This document shows positions 32,903-42,313 of a stretch of DNA of 64,000 bases, one piece after another. The stretch's first letter is position 1. Each line of letters begins with the position of its first letter. The stretch covers positions 2,356,001-2,420,000 of the forward strand of contig NZ_CP083760.1 of NCBI RefSeq assembly GCF_020149915.1, read 5' to 3'. This DNA is from Candidatus Sulfidibacterium hydrothermale. GTDB taxonomy: Bacteria > Bacteroidota > Bacteroidia > Bacteroidales > F082. The notes beneath the pieces are model-generated. The model saw nothing but the letters and a program-made list of their open reading frames with translations. It had not been told where the DNA came from and did not search any database. Both the position numbers and the translations under genes were made by a program.

Positions 32903-35353
32903 TTATTGATTTACTATGGAAATAATATCGGCGAAAACACCGGAAGCAGTCACGGCAGCACCGGCACCGGCACCTTTTATTACCAGCGGCTGCTCGTCAT
33001 AACGCTGCGAAAAGATAAGGACGATATTATCTTTTCCGTCAAGCTGATAATACGGCTGGTCCGGATCAACCATTTGAAGTCCTACTTGTGCTTTACCCCG
33101 GTTAAACTCCGCCACATAACGCAGCTTTTTTTGATTTTTTTCGGCCTTTTGGCGTTGCTTTTCCAAGCTATTGTTTTGTTTTTCAAGCTCTTCCATAAAC
33201 TTCTCCACAGAATCGGCTTTCATTAAATGCTCCGGCAAAAACGGAACCACGGAAACCTCATCCGGTTCTAACGGATAACCGCTTTCGCGTGCAAGGATCA
33301 GAATTTTCCGCATCACATCCTGTCCGCTCAAATCAATACGCGGATCGGGCTCGGTATAACCTTCTTCTCTTGCCAGTTTCACAATTTCCGAAAAAGGAGT
33401 TTCTCCGGTAAAATGATTGAAAATAAAATTCAGGCTACCGGACAAAACCGCTTGAATCCGGAAAATCTTGTCTCCACTTTTACGCATATCCCTAATGGTT
33501 TTCAGAACCGGCAAACCGGCTCCCACATTGGTTTCGTAAAGGAACTTCTTTTTCATGGACAACGCAGTATCGTTGAGCTTTTTATACGTTGAGTAGGAAC
33601 CGGATGCCGCTATTTTGTTGGAAGCCACAACACTGATACTCGCTTTCAATATCTTTTCGTACAACAGGGCGATAGAATGACTTGCGGTATTATCCACAAA
33701 AATGGAATTTCGCAAGTTCATGGCTTTCATTTTTTGTACAAAAAGTTCTTTGTTCATAGGAGTTCCCTGCGCCGCCAGTTGTTTTTTCCAGTTTCCTAAT
33801 TCAATTCCCGAATCATCAAAAGCCATCAGCCGGCTGTTGGCCACCGCCATTACTTTTATTTCCAATGCATATTCTTTTTTCAGACAGGAATACTGGCGCT
33901 GAATTTGCTCTAACAAAGCACTTCCCACATTTCCAACCCCAACCATAAACAGGTGAACTTTTTTAAAAGGAGACAAAAAGAAACGTTCGTGCAAAACATT
34001 CAAAGTTTTAACAACATCGTTTTCCTTTACCACAAAAGAGACATTTTTCTCTGTAGACCCCTGGGCTATGGCCCGGATATTGATTCCGTTTTTCCCTAAG
34101 GCATCAAACGCTTTTCCGCTTAATCCCAAAGAGGATTTCATTTTATCGCCCACCAAAGCAACAATCGACAAGCCGTTTTCTATAAGCAGACGATCTATTA
34201 ATCCCAATTTCCGTTCGGCAGCAAACTCATTTTCGATGGCTTTTGTGGCTTTCTCCGCATCTTCCTGACTGACGGCCAGGGTAATAGAATGCTCTGACGA
34301 TGCCTGTGTAATAAAAATAACGTTTACATTTTGTTGTGACAAACAAGAAAAAAGCCGTGCAGCAGTTCCGGTAACACCGACCATTCCTCCACCCGTAATA
34401 GTGAGTAACACAATGCCTTCAATATGAGAAAGTCCTTTTACCGGATGTCCGTTTTCCGTTCCATCCGCATCAATCAATGTTCCCGGAACTTCCGGATGAA
34501 ATGTATTTTTAATCCATACCGGGATATTTTTTTTCATTACCGGCTGGATACTGGGGGGGAAAATAACCTTTGCCCCAAAATGCGACATTTCCATCAATTC
34601 GCTGTAAGACAATTTCGATAACGGCATGGCACTTTCCACCAACGCCGGGTCGGCTGTCATCACACCGTCCACATCTGTCCATATTTCAAGGGCACGGCTA
34701 CCGGTCATCGCAGCCAGTAAAGCGGCGGTATAATCAGAGCCTCCGCGTCCCAACGTGCTGGGAATCCCCGACCGGGTTGATGCAATAAAACCGGGAACAT
34801 AAACCGGAAAGGAAGCATTTTTCAGTTGCCGGTCAATTCTCTTTTGGGTTTCAGAAAAATCAACCTGTATGCGTTCCCAGTTTTCTTCTGTGATAATCAA
34901 TTCCCGGGCATCCTGATAATTAATTGGAATACCCTGTAAACGAAAAGCTTCTGAAATAATCTTTCCGGACAATCTTTCGCCAAAAGAGAGCAACCGGTCA
35001 TGGACACGCCGGTTCATTTCCTGCAACAAGAAAATCCCAAAACAAATGTCTTCGAGTTCATTCAAGATCATTTTTACGGAAGCCTTTATCTCTCCCTGAT
35101 TTTTAAACGGGAAAAGACCTTCTATCATCGTCATGTGCCGGGTTTCTATCGTGGCAAGGAAAGATTTATATTCTTCCGAACCGCTCCGGGCCTTCTCTCC
35201 ACTTTTGTCAAGGAGATTGGTAATTCCGCCAAATGCCGATGCCACAACAATTAACGAAGGTTCTTCTTTGATTTTATCACGAACAATTTCTATGACTCTT
35301 TTCACATTTTCGGCCGTAGCTACCGAGCTTCCGCCAAATTTTAAAACCAGCAT
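32903..35353 (-). CDS. thrA: bifunctional aspartokinase / homoserine dehydrogenase
   Basis: An 816-residue fusion. The N-terminal aspartokinase begins LVLKFGGSSVATAENV and contains GRGGSDYTAALLA; two ACT-type regulatory segments lie near residues 310-460 (IVLLTITGGGMVG and LSIVALVGDKM). The C-terminal homoserine dehydrogenase begins near 470 with FMVGVGNVGSALLEQI. It controls entry of aspartate into threonine and, with other enzymes, methionine and isoleucine pathways. Feedback by threonine is expected. A leader ORF with a threonine run precedes it. Confidence 0.97.
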   Translation of the reverse strand: MLVLKFGGSSVATAENVKRVIEIVRDKIKEEPSLIVVASAFGGITNLLDKSGEKARSGSEEYKSFLATIETRHMTMIEGLFPFKNQGEIKASVKMILNELEDICFGIFLLQEMNRRVHDRLLSFGERLSGKIISEAFRLQGIPINYQDARELIITEENWERIQVDFSETQKRIDRQLKNASFPVYVPGFIASTRSGIPSTLGRGGSDYTAALLAAMTGSRALEIWTDVDGVMTADPALVESAMPLSKLSYSELMEMSHFGAKVIFPPSIQPVMKKNIPVWIKNTFHPEVPGTLIDADGTENGHPVKGLSHIEGIVLLTITGGGMVGVTGTAARLFSCLSQQNVNVIFITQASSEHSITLAVSQEDAEKATKAIENEFAAERKLGLIDRLLIENGLSIVALVGDKMKSSLGLSGKAFDALGKNGINIRAIAQGSTEKNVSFVVKENDVVKTLNVLHERFFLSPFKKVHLFMVGVGNVGSALLEQIQRQYSCLKKEYALEIKVMAVANSRLMAFDDSGIELGNWKKQLAAQGTPMNKELFVQKMKAMNLRNSIFVDNTASHSIALLYEKILKASISVVASNKIAASGSYSTYKKLNDTALSMKKKFLYETNVGAGLPVLKTIRDMRKSGDKIFRIQAVLSGSLNFIFNHFTGETPFSEIVKLAREEGYTEPDPRIDLSGQDVMRKILILARESGYPLEPDEVSVVPFLPEHLMKADSVEKFMEELEKQNNSLEKQRQKAEKNQKKLRYVAEFNRGKAQVGLQMVDPDQPYYQLDGKDNIVLIFSQRYDEQPLVIKGAGAGAAVTASGVFADIISIVNQ

Positions 35354-35444
35354 TTTCTTTCTTTTTCATTTAAACCTTAAAACTTTTCGGGGAAAGACAA
35401 GCATAAAAGATGTCCATTCAAAACCTTTTGCTTTGTAAACAGGG

Positions 35445-35492
35445 AAAAATCCCCCCGGGAATATTATGAAAACATTAACCCCCTAAGGGGTT
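35445..35492 (-). promoter_or_regulatory. putative attenuator structures in the thr leader
   Basis: Two short G/C elements follow the Thr codons on the minus strand. AACCCC-TTAG-GGGGTT (35477-35492) overlaps the last codons and stop of the leader peptide. TCCC-GGG-GGGA followed by five U (35445-35460) is a weak terminator-like hairpin. The C-run of the first could also pair with the G-run of the second, giving exclusive structures. The fold was judged by eye. Confidence 0.4.
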
Positions 35493-35587
35493 GTGGTGGT
35501 AGTACCGGTAACAACAGACACCAAACGCCCGTGCCCTGAAAAACAGGAGCCTGAAGCAGGAATATGGATGACGGACAATGGTAACAT
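35483..35587 (-). CDS. threonine-rich leader peptide of the thr operon
   Basis: A 34-residue frame upstream of thrA, missed by length cut-offs. It ends VVTGTTTTTP, that is six threonines in the last eight residues, with two isoleucines and several valines before. The stop codon lies inside a G/C hairpin, 130 bases before thrA. This is the design of a translation-coupled attenuator, as in the enterobacterial ThrL, though the sequence is unrelated. A possible promoter (35611-35642) gives a leader starting about 18 bases before this ATG. If ribosomes stall at the Thr codons when threonyl-tRNA is low, a downstream terminator would be avoided. The peptide likely has no other role. Confidence 0.65.
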   Translation of the reverse strand: MLPLSVIHIPASGSCFSGHGRLVSVVTGTTTTTP

Positions 35588-35610
35588 TTTTTATCTGTTA
35601 TTTACGGGGG

Positions 35611-35642
35611 TAAATGTAGAAAAAATTCTTTTGAACCTACAA
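35611..35642 (-). promoter_or_regulatory. possible thr operon promoter
   Basis: Minus-strand TTG (35640-35642), 21-base spacer and TACATTTA (35611-35618), which matches TAnnTTTG at seven of eight positions. It is placed correctly for the leader peptide ATG at 35587. Confidence 0.4.
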
Positions 35643-35665
35643 GGAATGAAAAAAAATTCTTTCAG

Positions 35666-36103
35666 CTATTTGAATTTTGGTTCAAATGAGTCGTAGCTTA
35701 ACGGCAATTTGGTAAACTGAACAAAATAATTTCCGATATCCGTATAATTATTGTTATTGGCAATAAAAGCATATGACAGCCCGCCTTTCAGTGCCAGCGT
35801 GTCTGCACTTTCAATAATAAATGTAGTTCCTTCCTGCGGGTTCACGGCTTTAAAGATCACTTTGCCGGCGCCCAGCTTTTCAATGAGCCACACCGCACTG
35901 TCTTTAAAGGTCACATTCGCTATTTTATCGCCATAGGTACTTAAATTATACGCTACTTGGAACGTATCCGGCGGATCAATAATCGGATCAAGATAACTAT
36001 ACAAAGGAATTTCAGGACCTGTGGACGCTTTATTACAATCGGCACCCGAGAAAACAAAGAGGATGGCCACACCAAGTAATAAAAGGCTGACGTAGTTCTT
36101 CAT
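35666..36103 (-). CDS. exported protein of unknown function
   Basis: A 145-residue protein with a signal peptide (residues 1-20, hydrophobic LLLLGVAILFVFSG). A cysteine follows in SGADCN, but ADC is not a standard lipobox, so lipidation is uncertain. The rest is beta-rich (VIFKAVNPQEGTTFIIES, LSYAFIANNNNY) and may be a small Ig-like domain. I do not recognise the family. The ATG at 36103 is chosen as the signal peptide starts there; the frame extends 22 codons upstream into the secA end region. It has its own -7 box. Confidence 0.65.
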   Translation of the reverse strand: MKNYVSLLLLGVAILFVFSGADCNKASTGPEIPLYSYLDPIIDPPDTFQVAYNLSTYGDKIANVTFKDSAVWLIEKLGAGKVIFKAVNPQEGTTFIIESADTLALKGGLSYAFIANNNNYTDIGNYFVQFTKLPLSYDSFEPKFK

Positions 36104-36125
36104 GAGAAAGAAAATTGGTTGTTCA

Positions 36126-36133
36126 CAAAAATA
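36126..36133 (-). promoter_or_regulatory. -7 box TATTTTTG of the exported protein gene
   Basis: Exact minus-strand match 22 bases before the chosen start, which supports the shorter start over the longer frame. Confidence 0.4.
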
Positions 36134-36150
36134 ACAATTCTTCCTCTCCT

Positions 36151-39100
36151 TTATACGTTTCTGCCACAACAGTTTTTATATTTTTTTCCACTTCCGCACG
36201 GACAAGGATCATTTCGTCCTACTTTTTTGGCCACCCGGACCGGCTGAGGTTTTACCTTTTGCTGGGTATCGGCATTTGCCTGTGACAGCATGTCGCCGCG
36301 TTGCTCACGAATCTTGGAACGATCAATTCCGCGGTTGATGTGGGCTTCTTTAAACATCTGCTGGTTCGGATTGTAAATATCGGCACGAACCAGGAAGGAA
36401 ACCACCTCGCGATTAATCTTTTCAATCATCTGTTTAAAAAGATTAAACGACTCAAATTTATATACCAACAGCGGATCTTTCTGCTCGTACGAAGCATTTT
36501 GCACCGATTGTTTCAGGTCGTCCATTTCACGAAGCTGCTCTTTCCAGGCATCATCAATGGTACTCAGCACAATGCCTTTTTCAAAGGCCAGCGGAATTTC
36601 TTTTCCTTCCGATTCAACTGCTTTTTTCAGGTTGGCAATAATTTGCACCTGTTTCTGTCCGTCGTAAAACGGAATGGCAATATTTTCGTACTGTGTCTGG
36701 TTTTCGTACACATCTTTTACTACCGGCAACGTTTGCTCAATGATCCGGTTTCGTTTAAGCAGGTACGATTTATAAACCTTATCGTACAGTTTTTCGGTAA
36801 TTTCTGTGGCAGGAAGTGCCAAAAACTCTTTTTCGGTAACTACCGGCTCTGTAGAAAGCATCCGGAGTAACTGCATTTTAAAGTTTTCATAATCGGCATT
36901 TTCCTGATTTTCCGTTACAATTTGCTCGCACAAATCGTACATCATATTGGAAATATCCATGGCCAGCCGGTCACCAAAGAGGGCATGACGCCTTTTTTTA
37001 TAGATGACCTCACGCTGGGTATTCATGATATCGTCGTACTCCAGCAACCGTTTCCGGATACCAAAGTTGTTTTCTTCCACTTTTTTCTGTGCCCTTTCGA
37101 TGGACTTGGTGATCATGGAGTGCTGAATCACTTCACCTTCTTTCAACCCCAGGCGGTCCATGATTCCGGCCACACGCCCGGAGCTGAACATTCGCATCAG
37201 GTCGTCTTCCAACGAAACATAAAACTGTGAGCTTCCCGGGTCACCCTGACGACCGGCACGTCCGCGCAACTGACGGTCAACCCGCCGTGAATCATGCCGT
37301 TCGGTACCAATAATAGCCAATCCGCCGGCTTCCACTACGCCGGGTCCCAGTTTAATATCGGTACCACGACCCGCCATGTTGGTGGCAATGGTTACTCTTC
37401 CGGCCTGTCCGGCTTCTTTAATGATTTGTGCCTCTTTAAAGTGCAATTTAGCATTCAGAATATTATGATCGATATGCCGACGTGTCAGCATCTTACTCAA
37501 CAACTCCGAAGTTTCCACCGAGGTTGTCCCCACCAATACCGGACGTTTTTGATTGACCAGATTTTCAATTTCATCAATCACAGCGGCATATTTCTCACGC
37601 TTGGTTTTATAAACCAAATCGTCTTTATCTTCGCGGATTACCGGCTTGTTGGTAGGAATTACCACCACATCCAGCTTATAAATATCCCAAAACTCACCGG
37701 CTTCCGTTTCAGCTGTACCGGTCATACCGGCCAACTTCTTGTACATCCTGAAATAATTCTGCAACGTAATGGTTGCATACGTTTGGGTGGCTGCTTCCAC
37801 TTTGACATTTTCCTTGGCTTCAATAGCCTGATGCAACCCGTCGGAATACCGCCGGCCTTCCATAATACGGCCGGTTTGCTCGTCAACGATTTTTACTTTG
37901 TTATCAATAATTACATATTCCACATCTTTTTCGAAAAGGGTGTATGCTTTCAGCAGCTGAATAACCGTATGCACCCTTTCCGACTTGATGGAATAGTCGT
38001 TGATCATTTCATTCTTTTTCTCCAGCAAATCTTTTTCATCGAGCCCCATATTTTCCAGCTCGGCAATCTTTTCGCCAATGTTGGGCAAAATGAAAAAGTC
38101 CGGATCGTTGTATGATTTGGTCAGCAGGTCGATTCCTTTTTCCGTTAAATCGGCCGTATTGTTCTTTTCATCAATCACAAAATAAAGCTCATCATCAATG
38201 ATGTGCATATTCTTTGCCTGCTCCTGCAAATAAAAGCTTTCGCGTTTTTGCATCAGGGCTTTGTTTCCTTCTTCGCTCAATAATTTGATCAGCGCATGGT
38301 TTTTAGGCAATCCGCGGTAAGCGCGGAAAATCAGATCGCCGGCTTTATTCAGCTCATCACCTTTAGGATTGGTTTTTAATATCTTACGCGCATCGGCAAT
38401 CAGATGGGAAACCAGATTTTTTTGGGCATTGTAGAGTTTTTCCACATCCCCCTTCAGTTTATCAAACTCATGTTTTTCACCGGAAGGTGTAGGTCCTGAA
38501 ATAATCAACGGAGTACGGGCATCATCAATTAATACCGAGTCCACTTCGTCCACAATGCTGTAATACGGTTCGCGTTGCACCATTTCATCGGGTTCACCTG
38601 TCATGTTGTCACGCAAATAGTCAAAACCGAACTCATTGTTGGTTCCGTAAGTTACATCAGCCAAATAAGCTTGGCGACGTTCGTGAGAACTGGGTTCATG
38701 TTTGTCAATACAATCTACACGCAGTCCGTGAAATTCCAGCAACATCCCCATCCACTCGGCATCACGTTTAGCCAGGTAATCATTCACCGTTACCACATGT
38801 ACTCCTTTACCGGGAAGAGCATTCAGATAAACCGGCAGGGTAGCTACCAATGTTTTTCCTTCACCGGTAGCCATTTCGGCAATTTTACCCTGATGAAGTA
38901 CCACGCCACCAAAAAGCTGCACATCGTAATGCACCATATCCCAGGTAATCAGGTTTCCACCGGCCATCCACTGATTTTTATAATAGGCTTTATCACCTTC
39001 AATGCGCACATTATCCATGATTGTGGCCAGATGGCGGTCATACTCATTAGCGGTTACTTCTACTTCATCATTATCCTTAAACCGGCGGGCCGTCTCTTTC

Positions 39101-39444
39101 ATCACAGCAAAGGCTTCAGGAAGAAGTTCATCCAATACTTCCTGTGTTTTGTCGTATATATGAGACGATAGTTTGTCAATGCGGTCATAAATTTTTTCCT
39201 TTTCATGCATGGGCATGTCCAGGTTGTTTTCAATTTGTTGCTTGAGAGTATTCAGCTCTTTTTCTTCCTCCGCAATATTGGCAGCAATTTTTTGTTTAAA
39301 CTCCTGTGTTTTGGCTCTTAGCTCATCATTACTGAGGGTTTTGATACTTTCGTAAGCCTCTTTTACTTTATTGACAATAGGATTGATGGCTTTTCTGTCT
39401 CGTGAAGCCTTGTCTCCTATAATCTTTTTAATAAAACCTATCAT
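36151..39444 (-). CDS. secA: protein translocase ATPase SecA
   Basis: A 1097-residue SecA, larger than the 901 of E. coli because of insertions usual for Bacteroidota. Walker A is EMATGEGKT near residue 190, [19 protein letters not shown] is the Walker B region, and [14 protein letters not shown] and [13 protein letters not shown] are the second motor domain. The C-terminus ends with the zinc-binding SEC-C motif [13 protein letters not shown]. It pushes unfolded secretory proteins through SecYEG, whose secY is in this window. A -7 box TACCTTTG lies about 95 bases upstream. Confidence 0.98.
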   Translation of the reverse strand: MIGFIKKIIGDKASRDRKAINPIVNKVKEAYESIKTLSNDELRAKTQEFKQKIAANIAEEEKELNTLKQQIENNLDMPMHEKEKIYDRIDKLSSHIYDKTQEVLDELLPEAFAVMKETARRFKDNDEVEVTANEYDRHLATIMDNVRIEGDKAYYKNQWMAGGNLITWDMVHYDVQLFGGVVLHQGKIAEMATGEGKTLVATLPVYLNALPGKGVHVVTVNDYLAKRDAEWMGMLLEFHGLRVDCIDKHEPSSHERRQAYLADVTYGTNNEFGFDYLRDNMTGEPDEMVQREPYYSIVDEVDSVLIDDARTPLIISGPTPSGEKHEFDKLKGDVEKLYNAQKNLVSHLIADARKILKTNPKGDELNKAGDLIFRAYRGLPKNHALIKLLSEEGNKALMQKRESFYLQEQAKNMHIIDDELYFVIDEKNNTADLTEKGIDLLTKSYNDPDFFILPNIGEKIAELENMGLDEKDLLEKKNEMINDYSIKSERVHTVIQLLKAYTLFEKDVEYVIIDNKVKIVDEQTGRIMEGRRYSDGLHQAIEAKENVKVEAATQTYATITLQNYFRMYKKLAGMTGTAETEAGEFWDIYKLDVVVIPTNKPVIREDKDDLVYKTKREKYAAVIDEIENLVNQKRPVLVGTTSVETSELLSKMLTRRHIDHNILNAKLHFKEAQIIKEAGQAGRVTIATNMAGRGTDIKLGPGVVEAGGLAIIGTERHDSRRVDRQLRGRAGRQGDPGSSQFYVSLEDDLMRMFSSGRVAGIMDRLGLKEGEVIQHSMITKSIERAQKKVEENNFGIRKRLLEYDDIMNTQREVIYKKRRHALFGDRLAMDISNMMYDLCEQIVTENQENADYENFKMQLLRMLSTEPVVTEKEFLALPATEITEKLYDKVYKSYLLKRNRIIEQTLPVVKDVYENQTQYENIAIPFYDGQKQVQIIANLKKAVESEGKEIPLAFEKGIVLSTIDDAWKEQLREMDDLKQSVQNASYEQKDPLLVYKFESFNLFKQMIEKINREVVSFLVRADIYNPNQQMFKEAHINRGIDRSKIREQRGDMLSQANADTQQKVKPQPVRVAKKVGRNDPCPCGSGKKYKNCCGRNV

Positions 39445-39539
39445 AATTTAATATCGTTGAGATCTCTTATTATCAATTATTGTTCCGAAATAAATGAACG
39501 GTTGTTATCCATTCGTATTTATCAACGTAAAATCTGATG

Positions 39540-39547
39540 CAAAGGTA
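39540..39547 (-). promoter_or_regulatory. -7 box TACCTTTG of secA
   Basis: Exact minus-strand TAnnTTTG followed by CA, giving a leader of roughly 90 bases. No matching -33. Confidence 0.42.
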
Positions 39548-39559
39548 TTGAATAGCCGT

Positions 39560-40975
39560 CTAATTTTGTAATCTTTTTTTATAGGCATTAATTACGGAAT
39601 GAATCCGCTGTTCCAGATTTTCATCCGGCATGGGAGCCGGAGCCATGATAATACGTCCAGCAGGGCCAATTAAAACATATGCCGGGTAATTTACGATTTG
39701 ATATTTCTCGAGCAGTAGAATATCTTTTCCAAGCAACAGAAAAGGCCATTGCCGTTGTAAAGGCTTGGCATTCTGTATAAAATCAGATGTTACTTTACCG
39801 GAAACTATGGTTAAGTTGGTAAAATCAATGAGGTTTTGCTGTAAACTTTTCAGCTGGTTAAGCTGAAAATTACACACCGGACAATGCGTTCCGATAAAGC
39901 TTATCAAAACAAATTTTCCTCTAAAATCTTTTAAAGAAAATTCTTTTCCGGTAAAATCAGGCAGCCGGAAAGCCGGAGCTGGTGTTCCGGGTTGCATTTG
40001 ACGAAGTTTTACCCGGTAATCTTCTGCTATTTTCCTGTTTTCGGCAAAAGGACTTTTGATCTCCATTTGCCGGAAAAGGGCCTCGATATCGCTGGGATCA
40101 AATCCGGGCTGATGATAAAGCGATGCCCATTGCACCATTTCGGCAAGCTCTCTCACCCGCCTGTCAGAATTTAAAGCCGGTGCCTGAGCATACAAAGCAT
40201 CCAGTTTCTGTAAATTATGTTCAGGAATCAGTTGTTGCAATTTATCAAGGGTAACCGGTTTTTTTACCGTTGACTGAAAATAAGCCTGAAAAAAATCGGT
40301 AAAAAAGTTCGTGTATTGGATGTTGTTATATAAAACCGGATGACCAGCAAATTCATTCTGTACTATTTCCGGTAACGAGCGCATTCGACCGCCCCACTCC
40401 ATAGAAGCCAGTGAATAATGAATATACTGCTTAACATACGGATTCTCCACCTGAGAAAAACGCGCTTTTACCTGTTGCTTAAACTGATTGAAAATTTGCC
40501 GGTTATGAAATTGATAAACATCACGAAAATGACGATTAATAAACTGGCTGAACAAATCATCGTAACGTTCGATAAAAGCATTTAAGCTGTCATCAGAAGC
40601 CTGAAAGGTTGCCTGCAAAGGCGCATAAAACGAATGAAACTGACGGGCTGCCGAATCCTGTGTAATCTGAAAATGATAAACAGCTCCTGGCTGCAGATAA
40701 AAAGAAGTTTGTTTCAGATTAACATCCAATAAAGCAAAAGTGGTTTTTTTTAACGGAAACGACAATTCAAAAAATCCTGCCGAATCAGTCCGTACAGCGG
40801 CCATCGTTTTTTTTAAGCGTGAAAACTGATCGGCATAAACCCGCACCCGCACCAGACTTCCCGGTTCAAATCCTGAAACCTTTCCTGAAATTTTAACCGT
40901 TTGTGCCTGCAGCCATCCTGAAAAAAGCAATAAAAAAGATACACAACCGATTTGAATCTGTCTTCTCATGTTCAA
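39560..40975 (-). CDS. exported TlpA-like thioredoxin-fold protein
   Basis: A 471-residue protein with a signal peptide (residues 1-25, ending LQAQ). Residues 25-130 form a beta-sandwich (ISGKVSGFEPGSLVRVRVY) like the DUF4369 region of Bacteroidota TlpA-type proteins; a helical linker follows, and the C-terminal 150 residues are a thioredoxin domain with CPVC near residue 360 in GTHCPVCNF. It probably reduces or isomerises disulfides in the periplasm; a link to cytochrome c maturation or peptide metabolism is not shown. No clear neighbour partner. Confidence 0.85.
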   Translation of the reverse strand: MNMRRQIQIGCVSFLLLFSGWLQAQTVKISGKVSGFEPGSLVRVRVYADQFSRLKKTMAAVRTDSAGFFELSFPLKKTTFALLDVNLKQTSFYLQPGAVYHFQITQDSAARQFHSFYAPLQATFQASDDSLNAFIERYDDLFSQFINRHFRDVYQFHNRQIFNQFKQQVKARFSQVENPYVKQYIHYSLASMEWGGRMRSLPEIVQNEFAGHPVLYNNIQYTNFFTDFFQAYFQSTVKKPVTLDKLQQLIPEHNLQKLDALYAQAPALNSDRRVRELAEMVQWASLYHQPGFDPSDIEALFRQMEIKSPFAENRKIAEDYRVKLRQMQPGTPAPAFRLPDFTGKEFSLKDFRGKFVLISFIGTHCPVCNFQLNQLKSLQQNLIDFTNLTIVSGKVTSDFIQNAKPLQRQWPFLLLGKDILLLEKYQIVNYPAYVLIGPAGRIIMAPAPMPDENLEQRIHSVINAYKKRLQN

Positions 40976-41063
40976 CCTGTCTTTTCTTCTCGGGTATAAC
41001 GCCGTTTTTTCACAGATATTCTGCTTTTTGCCTTTTTAAGAACCTTTTCCAAAAAAACGGTTT

Positions 41064-41522
41064 TTACAGAACAATTTCCATCGGCACCATTCCGCTGATA
41101 TCTCCACCATGACGATACACATCACGTACCACCGAAGAAGATATGGGCGTATATTCGGGTTCGGTCAGGATAAAAACGGTGTCAATTTCGGGATACAACC
41201 TGCGGTTTATCTGGCCAATGCTCCGTTCAAACTCAAAATCGGCCGATGTACGCAACCCGCGCAAAATAAAGCGGGCATTTATTCTTTTGCAAAAATCTAC
41301 CGTAAGGCCGGTGTACGTTTGCACTTCCACTGCCGGTTCATCCTTAAATACTTCTTCTATCCAGGCTTTCCGCTTGGTCAAAGAGAACATCTGCTTTTTT
41401 TCTGAATTTTTGCCGATAGCAATAACGATCTTGTCAAACAGAGGCAAAGCACGACGAATCACCGATACATGCCCCAAGGTGATGGGGTCAAAAGAACCAG
41501 GAAACAGGGCTATTTTTTCCAT
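41064..41522 (-). CDS. coaD: phosphopantetheine adenylyltransferase
   Basis: A 152-residue enzyme transferring AMP from ATP to 4'-phosphopantetheine, the fourth step of CoA synthesis. GSFDPITLGH with the T/HxGH motif is at 9-18, INARFILRGLRTSADFEFE is in the centre, and the SSSVVRDV stretch near the C-terminus is the ISSS-type ATP motif. The length is normal. Confidence 0.97.
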   Translation of the reverse strand: MEKIALFPGSFDPITLGHVSVIRRALPLFDKIVIAIGKNSEKKQMFSLTKRKAWIEEVFKDEPAVEVQTYTGLTVDFCKRINARFILRGLRTSADFEFERSIGQINRRLYPEIDTVFILTEPEYTPISSSVVRDVYRHGGDISGMVPMEIVL

Positions 41523-41601
41523 TTTTCTAAATTAAATTTGAAAGGGTAAAGATAACAAGAGTTCTCCTTCCGGAGAAAAAAGTTTCCAGACATTTACATT
41601 T

Positions 41602-42216
41602 CTAAGCATATAAACGGCAAACCGGATCTTGTAAATTATCCCGCAATGACCGGTATGTTTGGCGAAAAGCCTCACGGCATTCTTCAGCACTCAGCCATTT
41701 CACTTCCGAAATATCCTCTTCAAGCTGAGGCTTCAAGGCACCATTGTATTCCGTTTCCATCCAAAACCAAAACGTTTTTTTCAAATATAATTTCTCTTTG
41801 TAGTAATAAAAATGAAAACTCGATGGTAGCTTACCGGTAATCTGTAATCCGGAAACACCAGTCTCTTCTTCTACTTCGCGCAAAGCACAATGTTCTGCCG
41901 CTTCCTTTCCATCTACTTTACCTTTGGGCAAGTCCCAGATATTCCAGCGGCGGATAAACAGCAGCTGATTCTCGCGATTGCGTACCACACCGCCGGCAGC
42001 TTCAACATAATGAAATTGTTTTTTCAGGTCATGAAACAATTTCTTTTCTCCTGCTCCCGTAATGGCCACATCTTTTCGCTGATTTTCTTCATCAATCCAG
42101 TTTTTCACAAACCGGATGAAAGCTTTTTTATCCTGAAATTCTATGGGAGCTTCCGGATATTCATCTTTTTCATCTAATAAAAACAACACATTATCAAGAT
42201 AATAAATGGGTATCAT
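41602..42216 (-). CDS. NUDIX hydrolase
   Basis: A 204-residue protein. After a 70-residue N-terminal extension comes a NUDIX domain with the Nudix box starting GKVDGKEAAEH and the metal-binding core REVEEETGV. It hydrolyses a nucleoside diphosphate linked to some other group; the substrate is unknown. A -7 box lies 15 bases upstream, and the pyrE promoter is divergent. Confidence 0.9.
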   Translation of the reverse strand: MIPIYYLDNVLFLLDEKDEYPEAPIEFQDKKAFIRFVKNWIDEENQRKDVAITGAGEKKLFHDLKKQFHYVEAAGGVVRNRENQLLFIRRWNIWDLPKGKVDGKEAAEHCALREVEEETGVSGLQITGKLPSSFHFYYYKEKLYLKKTFWFWMETEYNGALKPQLEEDISEVKWLSAEECREAFRQTYRSLRDNLQDPVCRLYA

Positions 42217-42231
42217 GGCATAATTTTTTTA

Positions 42232-42239
42232 CAAAAATA
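42232..42239 (-). promoter_or_regulatory. -7 box TATTTTTG of the NUDIX gene
   Basis: Exact minus-strand TAnnTTTG, 15 bases before the start codon. It is about 60 bases from the divergent pyrE -7 box. Confidence 0.4.
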
Positions 42240-42301
42240 AGCATTCTTTGTCCAGCGGGTTCTTTTGTCGGAATCGGAAAAAGTTTTACTACAAAAAATT
42301 T

Positions 42302-42309
42302 TATTTTTG
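42302..42309 (+). promoter_or_regulatory. -7 box TATTTTTG of pyrE
   Basis: Exact TAnnTTTG ending 4 bases before the pyrE ATG. Transcription would start at or next to the start codon, so the mRNA should be leaderless. It also rules out the longer frame for pyrE. Confidence 0.5.
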
Positions 42310-42313
42310 TTGC

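Noticed and set aside
32354-33226. 290-codon plus-strand ORF opposite thrB/thrA
   Set aside because: It spans the thrB-thrA junction antisense, and both of those genes are certain.
35466-35486. Six-codon plus-strand frame MKTLTP beside the thr leader
   Set aside because: It is on the wrong strand for the thr operon and is only part of the hairpin sequence.
37294-38115. 273-codon plus-strand ORF inside secA
   Set aside because: Antisense shadow of secA with no domain and no promoter.
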